Positions 34,032-43,179 of a DNA stretch of 64,000 nucleotides are shown piece by piece. Position numbers and translations under genes: made by a program. Origin of the DNA: DASPGQ01 sp035457705. Lineage in GTDB: Bacteria; Acidobacteriota; Vicinamibacteria; Marinacidobacterales; SMYC01. Location of the stretch: contig DATIBD010000063.1 in the NCBI GenBank assembly GCA_035457705.1, positions 1-64,000 of the forward strand, written 5' to 3'. The stretch's first letter is position 1; each line of letters begins with the position of its first letter. Under the pieces are notes generated by a model that saw nothing but the letters and a program-made list of their open reading frames with translations, searched no databases and was not told the DNA's origin.

Positions 34032-35470
34032 ATCCAGGCTCCGGGCAAGGCAGCGACCGCCGGAACCGCGGATGACTCGCCGCACCCCGAGGAGGTTGGA
34101 AAGATTTTCCCTGGGTTGAGAAGCCCATGGGGATTGAAGACGTCGCGAACGGACCGCATGAGCGCCAGATCCGCCGGCGAGAACAGCAGGTCCATACAAT
34201 CGGCCTTCTCGACGCCGATCCCGTGCTCGCCACTAATGGAGCCCCCGACGGAAACGCAAAGCTCGAGTATCTCGCGGCCGGCGGCGAGCACGCGGCTCTT
34301 CTCGTCCTCGTCGCGACCATCGTAGGGAATGCAGGGGTGCAAGTTCCCGTCACCGGCGTGAAAGACATTGGCAACGCGAATCCGGTGTTTGCTGGCGATC
34401 TCCGCCACGCGCTCGAGCACCTCGGGAAGCTTCGAACGGGGCACGACACCGTCCTGGACATACAGATCGGTCGAAAGCCGACCCATCGCTCCGAAAGCGG
34501 CCTTTCTACCCAACCACAAGCGAGCGCGTTCTTCCTCGTTTCCCGCCACCTGAGCGGACACGGCCCCGCACGCGAAGCAGATACGTTGCACTTCCCGTTC
34601 CATCCGGTCCATGCCAGCGCCTGGACCGTCGAGCTCCACCAAAAGAACCGCCTCGGCTTCCTTCGGATAGCCGGCGGCGAGCGCCCCGGCCTCGATCACC
34701 TCGATGGTTCGCCGATCGAGCATCTCGAGCGCTGCAGGCACTATACCCAAGGCGACGATGGCCGAGACCGCCTCGCACGCGGCAACCATGCTCCGAAAGG
34801 GCGCGAGCAAAGTCTTTACCGTTTCGGGCAGAGGCATCAGCCTGACGAGCGCTTCGGTCGCGATGCCAAAGGTACCCTCCGAACCGACGAACAATCCGAC
34901 CAGATCGTAACCAGGGGTTTCACCCGGACCTCCGAGCTTCACGATCTGTCCGTCGGGAAGAACGACTCTCAGGCCGGCGACGTGAGCCGTGGTCGCACCG
35001 TATTTGAAACAATGGGGCCCGCCTGAGTTTTCCGCAATATTGCCCCCCAAGGTGCACGCGGACTGGCTCGATGGATCCGGCGCGAAGTAGAGCCCATGGC
35101 GCGCCACTGACCGCGAAATTTCCAGATTCACGATCCCCGTCTGGCAAAGAGCGAGCCGGTTGTCGAGGTCGAGCTCGAGCAAACGGTTCATTCTCGCGAG
35201 CGAGATGACTACCCCCCCTGCGCTCGGCGTGGCTCCCCCGGAGAGACCGGTACCGGCACCACGCGCGACGAAGGGGACCCGCGCTCGGGCGCAGGTTTGG
35301 ACGATGCGCGCTACTTCCTCGGTCGAGCGCGGAAGCACGACGGCGTCAGGGGCGGCTTTGAAGGCCGTCGACCCGTCACATTCGTACGCGATGACATGGT
35401 GAGCCTCTACGAGAAGAGCCTCGGGCTCCACGAGGGCGGCGAGCTCGGAGAGAAACGCGGCTTCCAGCAT
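34028..35470 (-). CDS. glcD: GlcD-type FAD-linked oxidase (glycolate/D-lactate dehydrogenase)
   Basis: A 480-residue flavoprotein. The FAD domain shows VPFVARGAGTGLSGGATPS, GIVNLEISR, APDPSSQSACTLGGNIAENSGGPHCFKYG and LVGLFVGSEGTFGI. The C-terminal FAD-linked oxidase domain has NVFHAGDGNLHPCI (metal/active-site His) and SISGEHGIGVEKAD. It oxidises glycolate or D-lactate to the 2-oxo acid. First gene of the glcDEF-type operon; the start codon at 35470 is the first in frame. Confidence 0.87.
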   Translation of the reverse strand: MLEAAFLSELAALVEPEALLVEAHHVIAYECDGSTAFKAAPDAVVLPRSTEEVARIVQTCARARVPFVARGAGTGLSGGATPSAGGVVISLARMNRLLELDLDNRLALCQTGIVNLEISRSVARHGLYFAPDPSSQSACTLGGNIAENSGGPHCFKYGATTAHVAGLRVVLPDGQIVKLGGPGETPGYDLVGLFVGSEGTFGIATEALVRLMPLPETVKTLLAPFRSMVAACEAVSAIVALGIVPAALEMLDRRTIEVIEAGALAAGYPKEAEAVLLVELDGPGAGMDRMEREVQRICFACGAVSAQVAGNEEERARLWLGRKAAFGAMGRLSTDLYVQDGVVPRSKLPEVLERVAEIASKHRIRVANVFHAGDGNLHPCIPYDGRDEDEKSRVLAAGREILELCVSVGGSISGEHGIGVEKADCMDLLFSPADLALMRSVRDVFNPHGLLNPGKIFPTSSGCGESSAVPAVAALPGAWI

Positions 35471-35683
35471 GTCCCCGCCGGAGAGCTTACACGGGGCGTC
35501 AGGGAAGGAGCAAGGACCGGGAGCTTAGCCCCTGTGTTCTGAACGAGATGCAGTGGTCGGGGTTGCCAAACCCGACTGGCTGTACTAGATTAATTCTTTT
35601 GGCCATCCTGTGGTTGCACGAAACGCGTTCTGTCACAATATGGAGTGAAGCGGGCGAGAACTCTAGAAGGAGTACCAGACAAC

Positions 35684-36199
35684 ATGAACAGTAGAGCGTC
35701 CCTGAGTGCCAGCGCCATAGTGAAAACGGACGATGCGGAAGAAGGGACATGGGAGGAGCTCGAGGGCAATTTGAAAATGTTCTCGAGGACGCTGAAGGTG
35801 GTGACCGACTCCCGGGTCGAGCTCTACAACGTCACCGATCGCATCAGGGACCTGGTCAAGTCCTCGGGAGTGAAGGCGGGTTTTCTGATCCTCTCCTCTC
35901 TGCACACGACGACGGCAGTATTCATCAACGAATTTCAGGCGGCGCTCATGGCCGACGTCAAGCATTTCCTCGAGAAGCTGGCGCACCGCGACCACGGTTA
36001 CCTGCACAATTGCGAGGACTGCTCTGATTGCGAGCGCAAGAACGCCGATGCTCATATTCGCGCTCTCGTTTTGGGACACAACATCACGCTCCCGATTCAG
36101 GAAGGCAAGATTCCGCTGGGTCAGTGGCAGAGCATTCTCTTCGCCGAGCTCGACGGACCCAGGGAGAGGAGTCTGACCGCCCAGGTCATCGGAGTTTGA
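35684..36199 (+). CDS. YjbQ/UPF0047 family protein
   Basis: A 171-residue protein: the family's core KAGFLILSSLHTTTAVFINEF, HRDHGYLHNCEDCSDCERKNADAHIRALVLG (metal-binding His and Cys) and LGQWQSILFAELDGPRERSLTAQVIG. The Escherichia coli homologue has been linked to thiamine phosphate synthesis activity; the true role is unclear. ATG 35684 has AAGGAG eleven bases upstream; an in-frame GTG at 35645 is less likely. It overlaps queD by TTGA. Confidence 0.85.
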   Translation: MNSRASLSASAIVKTDDAEEGTWEELEGNLKMFSRTLKVVTDSRVELYNVTDRIRDLVKSSGVKAGFLILSSLHTTTAVFINEFQAALMADVKHFLEKLAHRDHGYLHNCEDCSDCERKNADAHIRALVLGHNITLPIQEGKIPLGQWQSILFAELDGPRERSLTAQVIGV

Positions 36200-36549
36200 T
36201 CCTACGCGTCGAGTTTCAGTTCAACGCTGCGCATCGATTGCCGCACTATCCGGGGCCCTGTTCTCATACTCACGGACACAACTATAGGCTTCTGGTCTTC
36301 GTAGAAGGCCCGGTCGACCCGGCAACGGGACTAGCGGTCGATTTTCTCCAAGTCAAGACGATCGTGCAGGAGCACGTGCTGAGAGTCATCGACCACGACG
36401 ACTTGAACCGGTTTCTCGACAATCCGACGGCCGAGAACGTGGTCATTTGGATGTGGAAGCGCCTGACGCCACACCTCGAGGGCCTGAAGGAAATGCAGCT
36501 CTACGAGACCGACGACGCCGGCGTCATCTACCATGGCGACCGTGGATAA
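36196..36549 (+). CDS. queD: 6-carboxytetrahydropterin synthase QueD/6-pyruvoyl-tetrahydropterin synthase family
   Basis: A 117-residue PTPS-fold protein. The zinc His set is in FNAAHRLPHYPGPCSHTHGHNYRL, the catalytic Cys is the one in PCSHTHGHNY, and the later IDHDDLN and NPTAENVVIWMW blocks are typical. It makes 6-carboxytetrahydropterin for queuosine or a related pterin. TTG start overlaps the previous stop. It overlaps the start of folE, which supplies the dihydroneopterin triphosphate substrate. Confidence 0.85.
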   Translation: MILRVEFQFNAAHRLPHYPGPCSHTHGHNYRLLVFVEGPVDPATGLAVDFLQVKTIVQEHVLRVIDHDDLNRFLDNPTAENVVIWMWKRLTPHLEGLKEMQLYETDDAGVIYHGDRG

Positions 36550-37129
36550 TCGCTTCGATCTCGAAGCGATGGAGGATGCCGTGCGTCGCTTCCTCGAGGC
36601 CTCGGGACATGTCGTCGAAGGTACCGAGCTCGAGCCGACGCCCGCGCTCGTCGCCCGGGCTTGGAGCGAGACGTTTCTCGACGGCTACGACGTCGATCCG
36701 ATGGAGCTCTTCCAGGAGGCGTACCGGGTGCCAAAATCTCGGTCGCCAGTAGGAATGGTGCTGTTGAAGGCCATCCCCTTCCATGGACTCTGCCCCCATC
36801 ACCTGCTTCCGTACCACGGACTCGCCCATCTGGCCTATCTTCCGGGGCCCAAGCTCGCTTCGCTCTCGAGCCTCACACGGCTAGTGGACTGTTACTCGCA
36901 CCGACTCGAGATTCAGGAGACGGTGACCCGACAAATTGGCGAAGCACTGGTCGCCCACCTTCGCGCACGAGGCGCCGCCGTCGTGCTCGAGACCGATCAG
37001 ACTTGCATGACCATGCGAAACGCCGAGCGACGAGGGACACGCACCGTCACGCAGCATTTTTCCGGAAGCTTCAGCCGGAGAATCAATCTGAGGCTCGAGT
37101 TCCTGAGGAGCCTCGGCTCGTTGCCCTGA
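36533..37129 (+). CDS. folE: GTP cyclohydrolase I
   Basis: A 198-residue protein with GTP cyclohydrolase I motifs: FHGLCPHHLLPYHGLAHLAYLP (zinc Cys and His), SSLTRLVDCYSHRLEIQE, and DQTCMTMRNAERRGTRTVTQ with the second zinc Cys. It turns GTP into dihydroneopterin triphosphate, the shared precursor of folate and queuosine. The GLCPHH spelling is looser than the usual CEHH, so it belongs to a divergent branch. It overlaps queD by 17 bases, supporting a pterin/queuosine unit. Confidence 0.85.
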   Translation: MATVDNRFDLEAMEDAVRRFLEASGHVVEGTELEPTPALVARAWSETFLDGYDVDPMELFQEAYRVPKSRSPVGMVLLKAIPFHGLCPHHLLPYHGLAHLAYLPGPKLASLSSLTRLVDCYSHRLEIQETVTRQIGEALVAHLRARGAAVVLETDQTCMTMRNAERRGTRTVTQHFSGSFSRRINLRLEFLRSLGSLP

Positions 37130-37172
37130 ACTCTGGCATAATAGAACCAAACATTTACAAAGAGAAGAGAAA

Positions 37173-37643
37173 ATGGCGAGCGTCATTCAGCGGGTCGACC
37201 TCTCGGACGATTACCTCGTTTGGCTGAAAACCTCGTTCAACGAGGGTACGGGGAAGCTCTTGTCCCTGTCCCCCGGGGGCGCCTACGTGGCGACGAGCAT
37301 GTCGCTTCTGCCGCAGGCTCAGGTGCGGTTGAGGATCCTTCCTCCGAAAGAGCCGTATTCCTTCGAGCTCGAGGCGGTCGTGAACTGGGAGAATCAGGGG
37401 AACCAGCGGCGCGGACCCTTTCCTCCCGGTTACGGGGTTCGATTCACCGAGCTCGGATCGAGCGCCGTCGAAGCCATCCGGGAGGTTCTGAGGTCGGCTA
37501 TCGTGCCGAACATTGCGGCCGGGACCGTGGATTCGAGTCATTGGGAGACGATGGCGGCGATGGACCCGAGCCAAACGGCCCGCTTCGTGGTTGCGAAACA
37601 AAAGGACGCGCCGAGAGGAAGTTGTCCAACCTGCGGCAAATGA
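37173..37643 (+). CDS. PilZ-domain-like protein
   Basis: A 156-residue protein with the PilZ-like beta-barrel pattern: LSLSPGGAYVATSMSLLPQAQVRLRILPP and FELEAVVNWENQG...GYGVRFTELGSSA, as in TIGR02266-type PilZ. The c-di-GMP-binding RxxxR and D/NxSxxG motifs are degenerate (SLSPGGAY stands in), so binding is unsure. The tail ends in CPTCGK, a single CxxC. A CATAAT box lies about 30 bases upstream. Confidence 0.65.
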   Translation: MASVIQRVDLSDDYLVWLKTSFNEGTGKLLSLSPGGAYVATSMSLLPQAQVRLRILPPKEPYSFELEAVVNWENQGNQRRGPFPPGYGVRFTELGSSAVEAIREVLRSAIVPNIAAGTVDSSHWETMAAMDPSQTARFVVAKQKDAPRGSCPTCGK

Positions 37644-37655
37644 GCGGCCCGACCG

Positions 37656-39035
37656 TCAGAGGTTTCTAGCCTCCTCCTGACAGGCGTCCCACAGGCGCCG
37701 CACGTCGTTCTCGCCGGTCCGCCAATGCGTGATGCAGGCTCTCAACGTGAACCGGCCCTTCAACCGGTTCGGCGAGAGAAACAAACCCGGCCGACGGTTC
37801 AATCGATCGAGGATCCGTTCCTGGGCGGCGTCCGAGCCGGGGACGTAGCGGAAGCAGACTGTGCTCGTCATCACGGGCGCGCAAAGCTCGAAGTCGGGCG
37901 CCCGCTCGATCCACGAGGCGAGCTCTCGCGCCAGAGCCAGGTGCGCCTCGATGCGATCGCGGATGGCACGGGCACCGTAGGTCTTCACAACCATCCAGAG
38001 ACGAAGCGCCCGGAAGCGTCGCGACAGCTCCACCGTATGTTGCATCGGGTGATGAACGTCGCCTTCCATCTCCGACGCGCTCACCTTCAGGTAGTCGGGC
38101 ACGACGGTGAAGAACTCGCGCATGAAAGAAACGTCGCGCACGAGAAGACAACTCGTATCGATCGGGACGAAGAGCCACTTGTGCGGATCCAGCGAGATCG
38201 AATCGGCTCGCGATAGGCCAGCTCGCATCCAGGAAGCGCTCGGGGCGGCGGCGGCCAGGGCGCCATACGCGCCGTCGACGTGCAGCCACAGGTTCTCGCG
38301 ACGGCAGACATCGGCGAGCTCTTCGAGCGGGTCGACGGCGCCGCTTCCTATCGTGCCCGCAGTTGCCACCACGACACCCCGGCACCGCTCGCGCGCAATT
38401 GCCGCCCGCAGAGCGCCGGGGCTCATTCGAAACGCGTCGTCGGTCGGAATGCGTCGAATCGCGTCGTTTCCGATGCCCAAGAAACGGAGCCCGCGGTCGA
38501 TCGAGCTATGAGTCTCCTCGGAGAGGTAGAAGACGATTCTTTCTCCCCCGGCCAGGCGCTCGCGGGCGAGTGCGAGCGCCATGAGATTGGCCAAAGAGCC
38601 TCCGCTCGTGAGGACCCCGCCGCCTTCCTCTGGGTACCCAATGAGCGACTGCAGCCAGCGAACGGTTTGCGCCTCGACCGCGGCAGCCGAGGGACCTCCT
38701 CGCACCAGGCTCACGTTCTGATTCAGGGTCGCGGCGAGCAGATCGGCGACGATACCGACGACGCTCGCCGAGTTCGGAATATACGCGAAGTTCCCAGAAT
38801 GCTGCAGATGCGTGGCGCCGACGACGATCTCGCGGCGGAACTCATCGAAAACCGTGCCGAGTGAGGAGCCCTCTTCGGGCAGCGCCTCGTTGAACCGCCC
38901 GAAGATCTCGGCCGGAACCACGCCACGAAAAATCCGATCGTCGATCGAGCTCGTGAGGTAGTCGAGCATCCAATCGACGGCCTCCCGGGCGAATGCCCTG
39001 AGGGCCTCGGTCGAGTCATTCTCTGATTCTTTCAT
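37656..39035 (-). CDS. PLP-dependent group II decarboxylase (aromatic amino acid decarboxylase-like)
   Basis: A 459-residue enzyme with the group II decarboxylase core: VLTSGGSLANLMALALARERL, ATAGTIGSGAVDPLEELADVC, LHVDGAYGALAAAAP and SLDPHKWLFVPIDTSCLLVRD, where Lys of HKW binds PLP. Most like aromatic-L-amino-acid (tyrosine, tryptophan, DOPA) decarboxylases; exact substrate unknown. It is downstream of and overlaps (ATGA) the membrane protein gene at 39032-40300. Confidence 0.82.
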   Translation of the reverse strand: MKESENDSTEALRAFAREAVDWMLDYLTSSIDDRIFRGVVPAEIFGRFNEALPEEGSSLGTVFDEFRREIVVGATHLQHSGNFAYIPNSASVVGIVADLLAATLNQNVSLVRGGPSAAAVEAQTVRWLQSLIGYPEEGGGVLTSGGSLANLMALALARERLAGGERIVFYLSEETHSSIDRGLRFLGIGNDAIRRIPTDDAFRMSPGALRAAIARERCRGVVVATAGTIGSGAVDPLEELADVCRRENLWLHVDGAYGALAAAAPSASWMRAGLSRADSISLDPHKWLFVPIDTSCLLVRDVSFMREFFTVVPDYLKVSASEMEGDVHHPMQHTVELSRRFRALRLWMVVKTYGARAIRDRIEAHLALARELASWIERAPDFELCAPVMTSTVCFRYVPGSDAAQERILDRLNRRPGLFLSPNRLKGRFTLRACITHWRTGENDVRRLWDACQEEARNL

Positions 39036-40300
39036 CGCGGGGCGAGCTCGAGAAGGCTATGACGCACGATCCGCAGGAGGTTCGCCACGAAGGCACATAC
39101 GCCGGCCAACAAGACGGTGGCCGCCATCCGAAGTCCCTCGGGAATCGCCAGGCAAATCGTGACCGCGGTCGAGAGCGTCCCCAACAAAATCGCGGTGTTC
39201 GCAAATCGTGTCAACCTCTTGTCGGGCAGGTCTTTCATCCCGGGGACAGGGTGCTTGCCGTACTCGTCTCGATAGCGCTCTTTCCAAACCCAAATGGGAA
39301 ACAGTTTGGGCGCCACGGTGGAGACGGTGAGAACCATGAATCCGTACAGGCCGAGAAAGCCGTAAGCGAGCTGCACCCGTCCTCTGGCGGGGTCAGATTG
39401 TCCGGGCCACCCGAGCGCGAGCACGAGACCCATCAATGCCACGAGCGCGAGAACGAACAGAGGCGCCATGTCCCACTCCCTCGTCCGTCCCCGCAGAAAC
39501 GATCGTGCCGGCGAGAACCCCTGCCAAATGCAGGCGGCGACAATCATGAGCGCAAAGGGAAACACGCTCACCCCACCGAGAAATCCCATCGCGACACCGA
39601 CGGTTCCAACCTGCAGGAGAGCGAATCGGAGAGGCAGCGAGCCCGATGCACCCTCGGTGGTGGGAACGATCTCGAGCTGGAAGCCGAAGATCATGTTTGC
39701 CACCCAGCCGACCGCGGCGAGATGGGCATGGGCAAACAGGTTGGCGAGATGATCGTCAGCCAGGAATCCGGGCCGGACATCGTATGCCTTCACGAGCGCG
39801 AGAAGAACCCCCAGGCTCGCCGCCAGGAGCAGGAAGACCAGAGACGAGGCGACGAAGAGCCGCGGCCATTTCGTCTTGTTCGAGCCCCGAAACAATCCCC
39901 GAAAGTTCCATAGCTGGAGGAACGCAGCACCGAGAACCAGAAGCGCCGACCAGCTCATCCCGATGACTTCGCCGAGCCAGAAGTGAGCGATCATCCCCCA
40001 GCTGCCGACGAGGAACAGGACGAGCTGCCAGCGAGCCACGGAGCGAGAAGAGGCTTCCACCTTCAGAAGCATTGGCGACAGCCGATGGAGCACGCCCATC
40101 ATCATCGACGTCAGGAATCCGAGCGTGACGAGATGAGTCAGGGCGAGCAGCCGGTCGTAGTAGAAGTACTGGAGAAGCATCTCGGTCTTCCACCACATCA
40201 TGGCTGTGGCCGCCAGGAGTGCGACGACGCCGTTGAGGACGAAGACCTCGTGCGTTTTCGGGAGGCGTCTGATTCGGATCACCTTTGGCTCGCGAAACAT
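39032..40300 (-). CDS. NnrS/heme-copper-oxidase-like polytopic membrane protein
   Basis: About 422 residues and 12 helices. Conserved His in membrane segments (YYDRLLALTHLVTLGFLTSM, MMMGVLHRLSPMLL, LFAHAHLAAVGWVANMIFGF) suggest heme or metal binding, as in NnrS and cbb3 subunit I relatives. I could not place it more closely. ATG 40300 is used; a GTG two codons upstream is possible. It overlaps the decarboxylase gene by four bases. Confidence 0.6.
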   Translation of the reverse strand: MFREPKVIRIRRLPKTHEVFVLNGVVALLAATAMMWWKTEMLLQYFYYDRLLALTHLVTLGFLTSMMMGVLHRLSPMLLKVEASSRSVARWQLVLFLVGSWGMIAHFWLGEVIGMSWSALLVLGAAFLQLWNFRGLFRGSNKTKWPRLFVASSLVFLLLAASLGVLLALVKAYDVRPGFLADDHLANLFAHAHLAAVGWVANMIFGFQLEIVPTTEGASGSLPLRFALLQVGTVGVAMGFLGGVSVFPFALMIVAACIWQGFSPARSFLRGRTREWDMAPLFVLALVALMGLVLALGWPGQSDPARGRVQLAYGFLGLYGFMVLTVSTVAPKLFPIWVWKERYRDEYGKHPVPGMKDLPDKRLTRFANTAILLGTLSTAVTICLAIPEGLRMAATVLLAGVCAFVANLLRIVRHSLLELAPR

Positions 40301-40318
40301 TATCACTCAAGAAAGTTT

Positions 40319-40460
40319 CTTTCTTCGTGCGATCCCACCTGGGGACGCACAAGTCCTCAAGTTGACGCTCTATCCCGTGGGTTACGAATGGGAGTTCGTT
40401 CCCGTGGCGGGGAGCACCTTCACCGACGCAGGTGCGGCCGCTTGCGTCGCGACGCCTTGA
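40319..40460 (+). pseudogene. metallophosphoesterase C-terminal remnant
   Basis: On the plus strand, from about 40340 to the TGA at 40460, the frame reads VLKLTLYPVGYEWEFVPV followed by AGSTFTDAGAAACVATP. This is the usual C-terminal end of secreted purple-acid-phosphatase-like metallophosphoesterases. The catalytic part is missing; the upstream sequence is the start of an opposite-strand gene. It is a gene stump left between two converted neighbours. Confidence 0.55.
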
Positions 40461-40469
40461 GACTCGAGC

Positions 40470-41696
40470 CTACTCCAGGGCGAAGCTCAACCGGTCGAGG
40501 ACGACATCTCCGTTGTTGACGACCAGGAGCACGTCCGAGAGCGCGACGATGTTCTCGAGGGGGTTTTGGTCGACTACGATGAGGTCGGCTTCTAGCCCGT
40601 TCTGAACGCGGCCCGTCCGCTCAGAGATGCCGAGAAGCTTCGCCGCCACTGTGGTTGCGGCTTGGATGGCCTCGAGGGGGGAGAGCCCACACTTCGTGAG
40701 CGCTTCGATCTCGTGCTGAAGCGTCAATGTGCCGTCGGCTCCGAACCCCGTATCGGTGGCGGCCACGATGGGAACGCCGAGTCGATGCGCGGTCGAAACC
40801 ACCTCCATGAGCCTCGGCAGCATGTGCCGTCCGCGTACCTGGAGAACCGGGTCGTCGTAATCGCCGCCCGGGGTCATTAAATCGGTGACGACCGCGACGG
40901 TGGGCACGAGGTAAGTGCCTTTTTCTTTCATGAGCCTCAGCGTCTCCTCGCTGAGGTACGTGCCGTGCTCGATGCTGCGCACGCCCGCGGCGACGGCGGC
41001 GTGGCCTCCCTCGTCACCATGAGCGTGGCATGCCACCGGAACACCGCGTCGGGTCGCTTCGTCGACCACCGCCTCGATCTCCTCTTGCGTCATCGTCTGC
41101 TTTCGCGGATCGGTACCGGGGAGCCCGGCGCGCTCCGTGGACGTGATCTTGATCCAGTCGACTCCGCGCTCGAGGTTTGCGGCGGTAACGCGCCGAAAAG
41201 CCTCGGGACCGCGCACACCCGAATAGAGGTCCGCGAGGGAAGGGTCATCGAGGAACAGGGACTCCGCCGGGATGGGTCTCACGTGATAGCCCGCGGCAAG
41301 CACTTCCGGCGCGGCAATGGTCCCTTGTTCGGCGAGCTCCCGAAGCCCCACGTCCGCGAAGTTCGAAGTGCCCATGCTGCGAACGGTCGTGATCCCCGAT
41401 AGGAGAGCCCTCTTTGCCTGGGCGGAGCTCGCGAGATGAACGTGGGCGTCGATGAGTCCAGGAAGGAGATATTTGCCATGAAGGTCGTACCGGCGGCCCG
41501 ACGCGGTGGCGGCGCCCGACGCAACGATGTCCACGATGCGTCCATCGCGGATGACCACGGCCCGATCCTCGAGCGGATTCGGCGCCACACCATCGATGAG
41601 ATTCGCGTTCGTGAGGACGAATTCCTCCGCGGGCGCGGTGGAAACGGAGAGCGAGACGGCGACAACGAGGAGAAGCACGTTGCGCACCATCGTCAT
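40470..41696 (-). CDS. exported amidohydrolase-family protein
   Basis: A 408-residue protein with a signal peptide (ending TAPAEE near residue 24) and the amidohydrolase TIM-barrel metal sites: GLIDAHVHL, KITSTER (bridging Lys), ACHAHGD, IEHGT and ATDTGFG. Resembles imidazolonepropionase/prolidase-type dipeptidases. Probably cleaves a small amide or peptide in the periplasm. ATG 41696 overlaps the PPOX-gene stop by four bases (ATGA). Confidence 0.85.
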   Translation of the reverse strand: MTMVRNVLLLVVAVSLSVSTAPAEEFVLTNANLIDGVAPNPLEDRAVVIRDGRIVDIVASGAATASGRRYDLHGKYLLPGLIDAHVHLASSAQAKRALLSGITTVRSMGTSNFADVGLRELAEQGTIAAPEVLAAGYHVRPIPAESLFLDDPSLADLYSGVRGPEAFRRVTAANLERGVDWIKITSTERAGLPGTDPRKQTMTQEEIEAVVDEATRRGVPVACHAHGDEGGHAAVAAGVRSIEHGTYLSEETLRLMKEKGTYLVPTVAVVTDLMTPGGDYDDPVLQVRGRHMLPRLMEVVSTAHRLGVPIVAATDTGFGADGTLTLQHEIEALTKCGLSPLEAIQAATTVAAKLLGISERTGRVQNGLEADLIVVDQNPLENIVALSDVLLVVNNGDVVLDRLSFALE

Positions 41697-42088
41697 CCCA
41701 TCGTCGCGACGCTTACGGGCTCGATCACGTACTTCACGCGGACCTCGTTCGACGTGCGAAAAGGATACTTGTCCTTGCCCAGGTACTTCTTCGCTAGCCG
41801 ATCGATGTGCTCGTCGGCGCCTTCCTCGAGGATGGCAACGACCCGGCCCCGGATCATCAGGGCCCGATAGGGATCGTCGGGATCCGTGGCCGAGATGGCA
41901 ACGCGACCATCCGCTCTCATATTGCGATCTTTGAGGCGGCCTTTCGCCGAGTTCACCAAGAGCCGATCGCCATCGCGCTCGATCCAGACCGGGGAGACCT
42001 GCGGGCTGCCATCCTTCATTCGGGTCGCCAGATGGGCGAAGGTCTTCTTGTCCAGGATGTCTCGAAATCTATCAGGGATCGTGGCCAT
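41693..42088 (-). CDS. PPOX-class flavin/F420-dependent oxidoreductase family protein
   Basis: A 131-residue split-barrel protein of the PNPOx-like group: FAHLATRMKDGSPQVSPVWIERDGDRLLVNSAKGRLKDRN and KYPFRTSNEVRVKYVIEP. The F420/FMN-binding strand pattern TxxxxGxPxxxPVW is clear. Such proteins reduce or oxidise small substrates with F420 or FMN. Lies between the CDGSH gene and the amidohydrolase on one strand. Confidence 0.8.
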   Translation of the reverse strand: MATIPDRFRDILDKKTFAHLATRMKDGSPQVSPVWIERDGDRLLVNSAKGRLKDRNMRADGRVAISATDPDDPYRALMIRGRVVAILEEGADEHIDRLAKKYLGKDKYPFRTSNEVRVKYVIEPVSVATMG

Positions 42089-42106
42089 GCCGTTCTCCTC
42101 ACCAAA

Positions 42107-42328
42107 TCATCCCTTGGGCTCGGGCAGGGCAAAGGCCTTCGGCTCGTGCTGAAAGCCCTCGCGGTTGTGCGAGCCGTCGCAAAACGGCTTGTTGCCGGAC
42201 TGGCCGCAGCGGCAGAGGGAGATCGCCTCGCGCCCCTTGAGATCGTACGTCTCCCCGTCGGCGTCTTTCAATACGACGTCCCCTTTGACGCGTAACGGCC
42301 CGTTCTTGAGTACCCAAATCTCAGCCAT
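42107..42328 (-). CDS. CDGSH iron-sulfur domain protein
   Basis: A 73-residue protein with the CDGSH motif CRCGQSGNKPFCDGSH, the 3-Cys/1-His ligand set of a 2Fe-2S cluster as in mitoNEET-type proteins. The N-terminal strand is MAEIWVLKNGPLRVKGDV. It starts the run CDGSH-PPOX-amidohydrolase. Redox or Fe-S sensing is the general role. Confidence 0.85.
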   Translation of the reverse strand: MAEIWVLKNGPLRVKGDVVLKDADGETYDLKGREAISLCRCGQSGNKPFCDGSHNREGFQHEPKAFALPEPKG

Positions 42329-42338
42329 AGGGCTCTAG

Positions 42339-42344
42339 TATAAT
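42339..42344 (+). promoter_or_regulatory. -10 box (TATAAT) of the coiled-coil gene
   Basis: Perfect TATAAT 22 bases before the ATG at 42367, in the divergent gap with the CDGSH gene. Confidence 0.4.
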
Positions 42345-42366
42345 TCAAGCAGAGGTTTCTGAAGTC

Positions 42367-42660
42367 ATGGCCGATGACGACGCCCCAAAATCTGCGGTCG
42401 AGATCGCGATGGAGAAGCTGCGTGCGCGCGAGGGTTTCGAGGAGAAGAAGCTCAGCGACGATCAGAAAGCCGAGATCGCCGAGATCCGCAGCCGCTACCG
42501 CGCGAAGATTGCCGAGGCCGAGATTCATCACCAGTCGAAGCTCGCTGCCGTCACGACCCGCGAAGAGCTGGAATCGCTCGAGAGCTCGCTCGCTCGCGAG
42601 AGGGAGCGGCTGACCCGCGAGATGGAGAGGAAGGTCGCGGAAGTCCGTTCCGGTGGTTGA
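42367..42660 (+). CDS. coiled-coil hypothetical protein
   Basis: A 97-residue, highly charged protein predicted to be almost all helix: IAMEKLRAREGFEEKKLS, SDDQKAEIAEIRSRYRAKIA, ESLESSLARERERLTREMER. Heptad patterns suggest a coiled coil. No family recognised. It precedes a lipoprotein gene by three bases, so the two are probably co-transcribed. Confidence 0.6.
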   Translation: MADDDAPKSAVEIAMEKLRAREGFEEKKLSDDQKAEIAEIRSRYRAKIAEAEIHHQSKLAAVTTREELESLESSLARERERLTREMERKVAEVRSGG

Positions 42661-42663
42661 GAG

Positions 42664-43179
42664 GTGAGGCTCATCGCTTCCGGTATCGCTCTCACCACCA
42701 TACTTGCGTGTTGTGCCCAACCGCCGAGGCGGGAGCTCGACTTGACACGAAAGCGACTCGCGGCCGCCGTCGAGGTGGACGCGGCCCTCTTCGCTCCGCA
42801 GCTTCTCGATGAAGCGGAGACGTTTCTGGCCCAGGCGGAACGTCTGGCGCGAGACCGCGCGACGTACCGCACCTCGATTCGCGCCGCGTCGCACGCGTGT
42901 CTACGAGCGGACGAAGCCTTCGCGAAGGCGAGCGCCGCAAGGCGAGTGGTCGTCGTGCGGCTCGAGCGCCTCCTGTATGAGCTCGAGGGGCTACTCGACA
43001 TGGCTGCGAGTCGAGGAGCCCGGTCGACAGATGCGGACGAGCTATTCCGGTTGCGTGCCCGATACGAAGCGGTCCGAGCCATTGACAACGTCCTGACCGC
43101 GACGGAACAGGCTTCCGCCCTCAAGCCCCAGCTGCTGGCATTCGAAAGGCGCTTTCGCGGCGGCGAGCACCGTAATTAG
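42664..43179 (+). CDS. lipoprotein, DUF4398-like helical
   Basis: A 171-residue protein with a lipobox at ILAC-C (residues 14-17), so it is likely lipid-anchored. The rest is helical with LLDEAETFLAQAERLARDRAT, the pattern of DUF4398-like OmpA-partner proteins. GTG start; the stop overlaps the end of the opposite fusion gene by four bases (43176). Confidence 0.6.
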   Translation: MRLIASGIALTTILACCAQPPRRELDLTRKRLAAAVEVDAALFAPQLLDEAETFLAQAERLARDRATYRTSIRAASHACLRADEAFAKASAARRVVVVRLERLLYELEGLLDMAASRGARSTDADELFRLRARYEAVRAIDNVLTATEQASALKPQLLAFERRFRGGEHRN

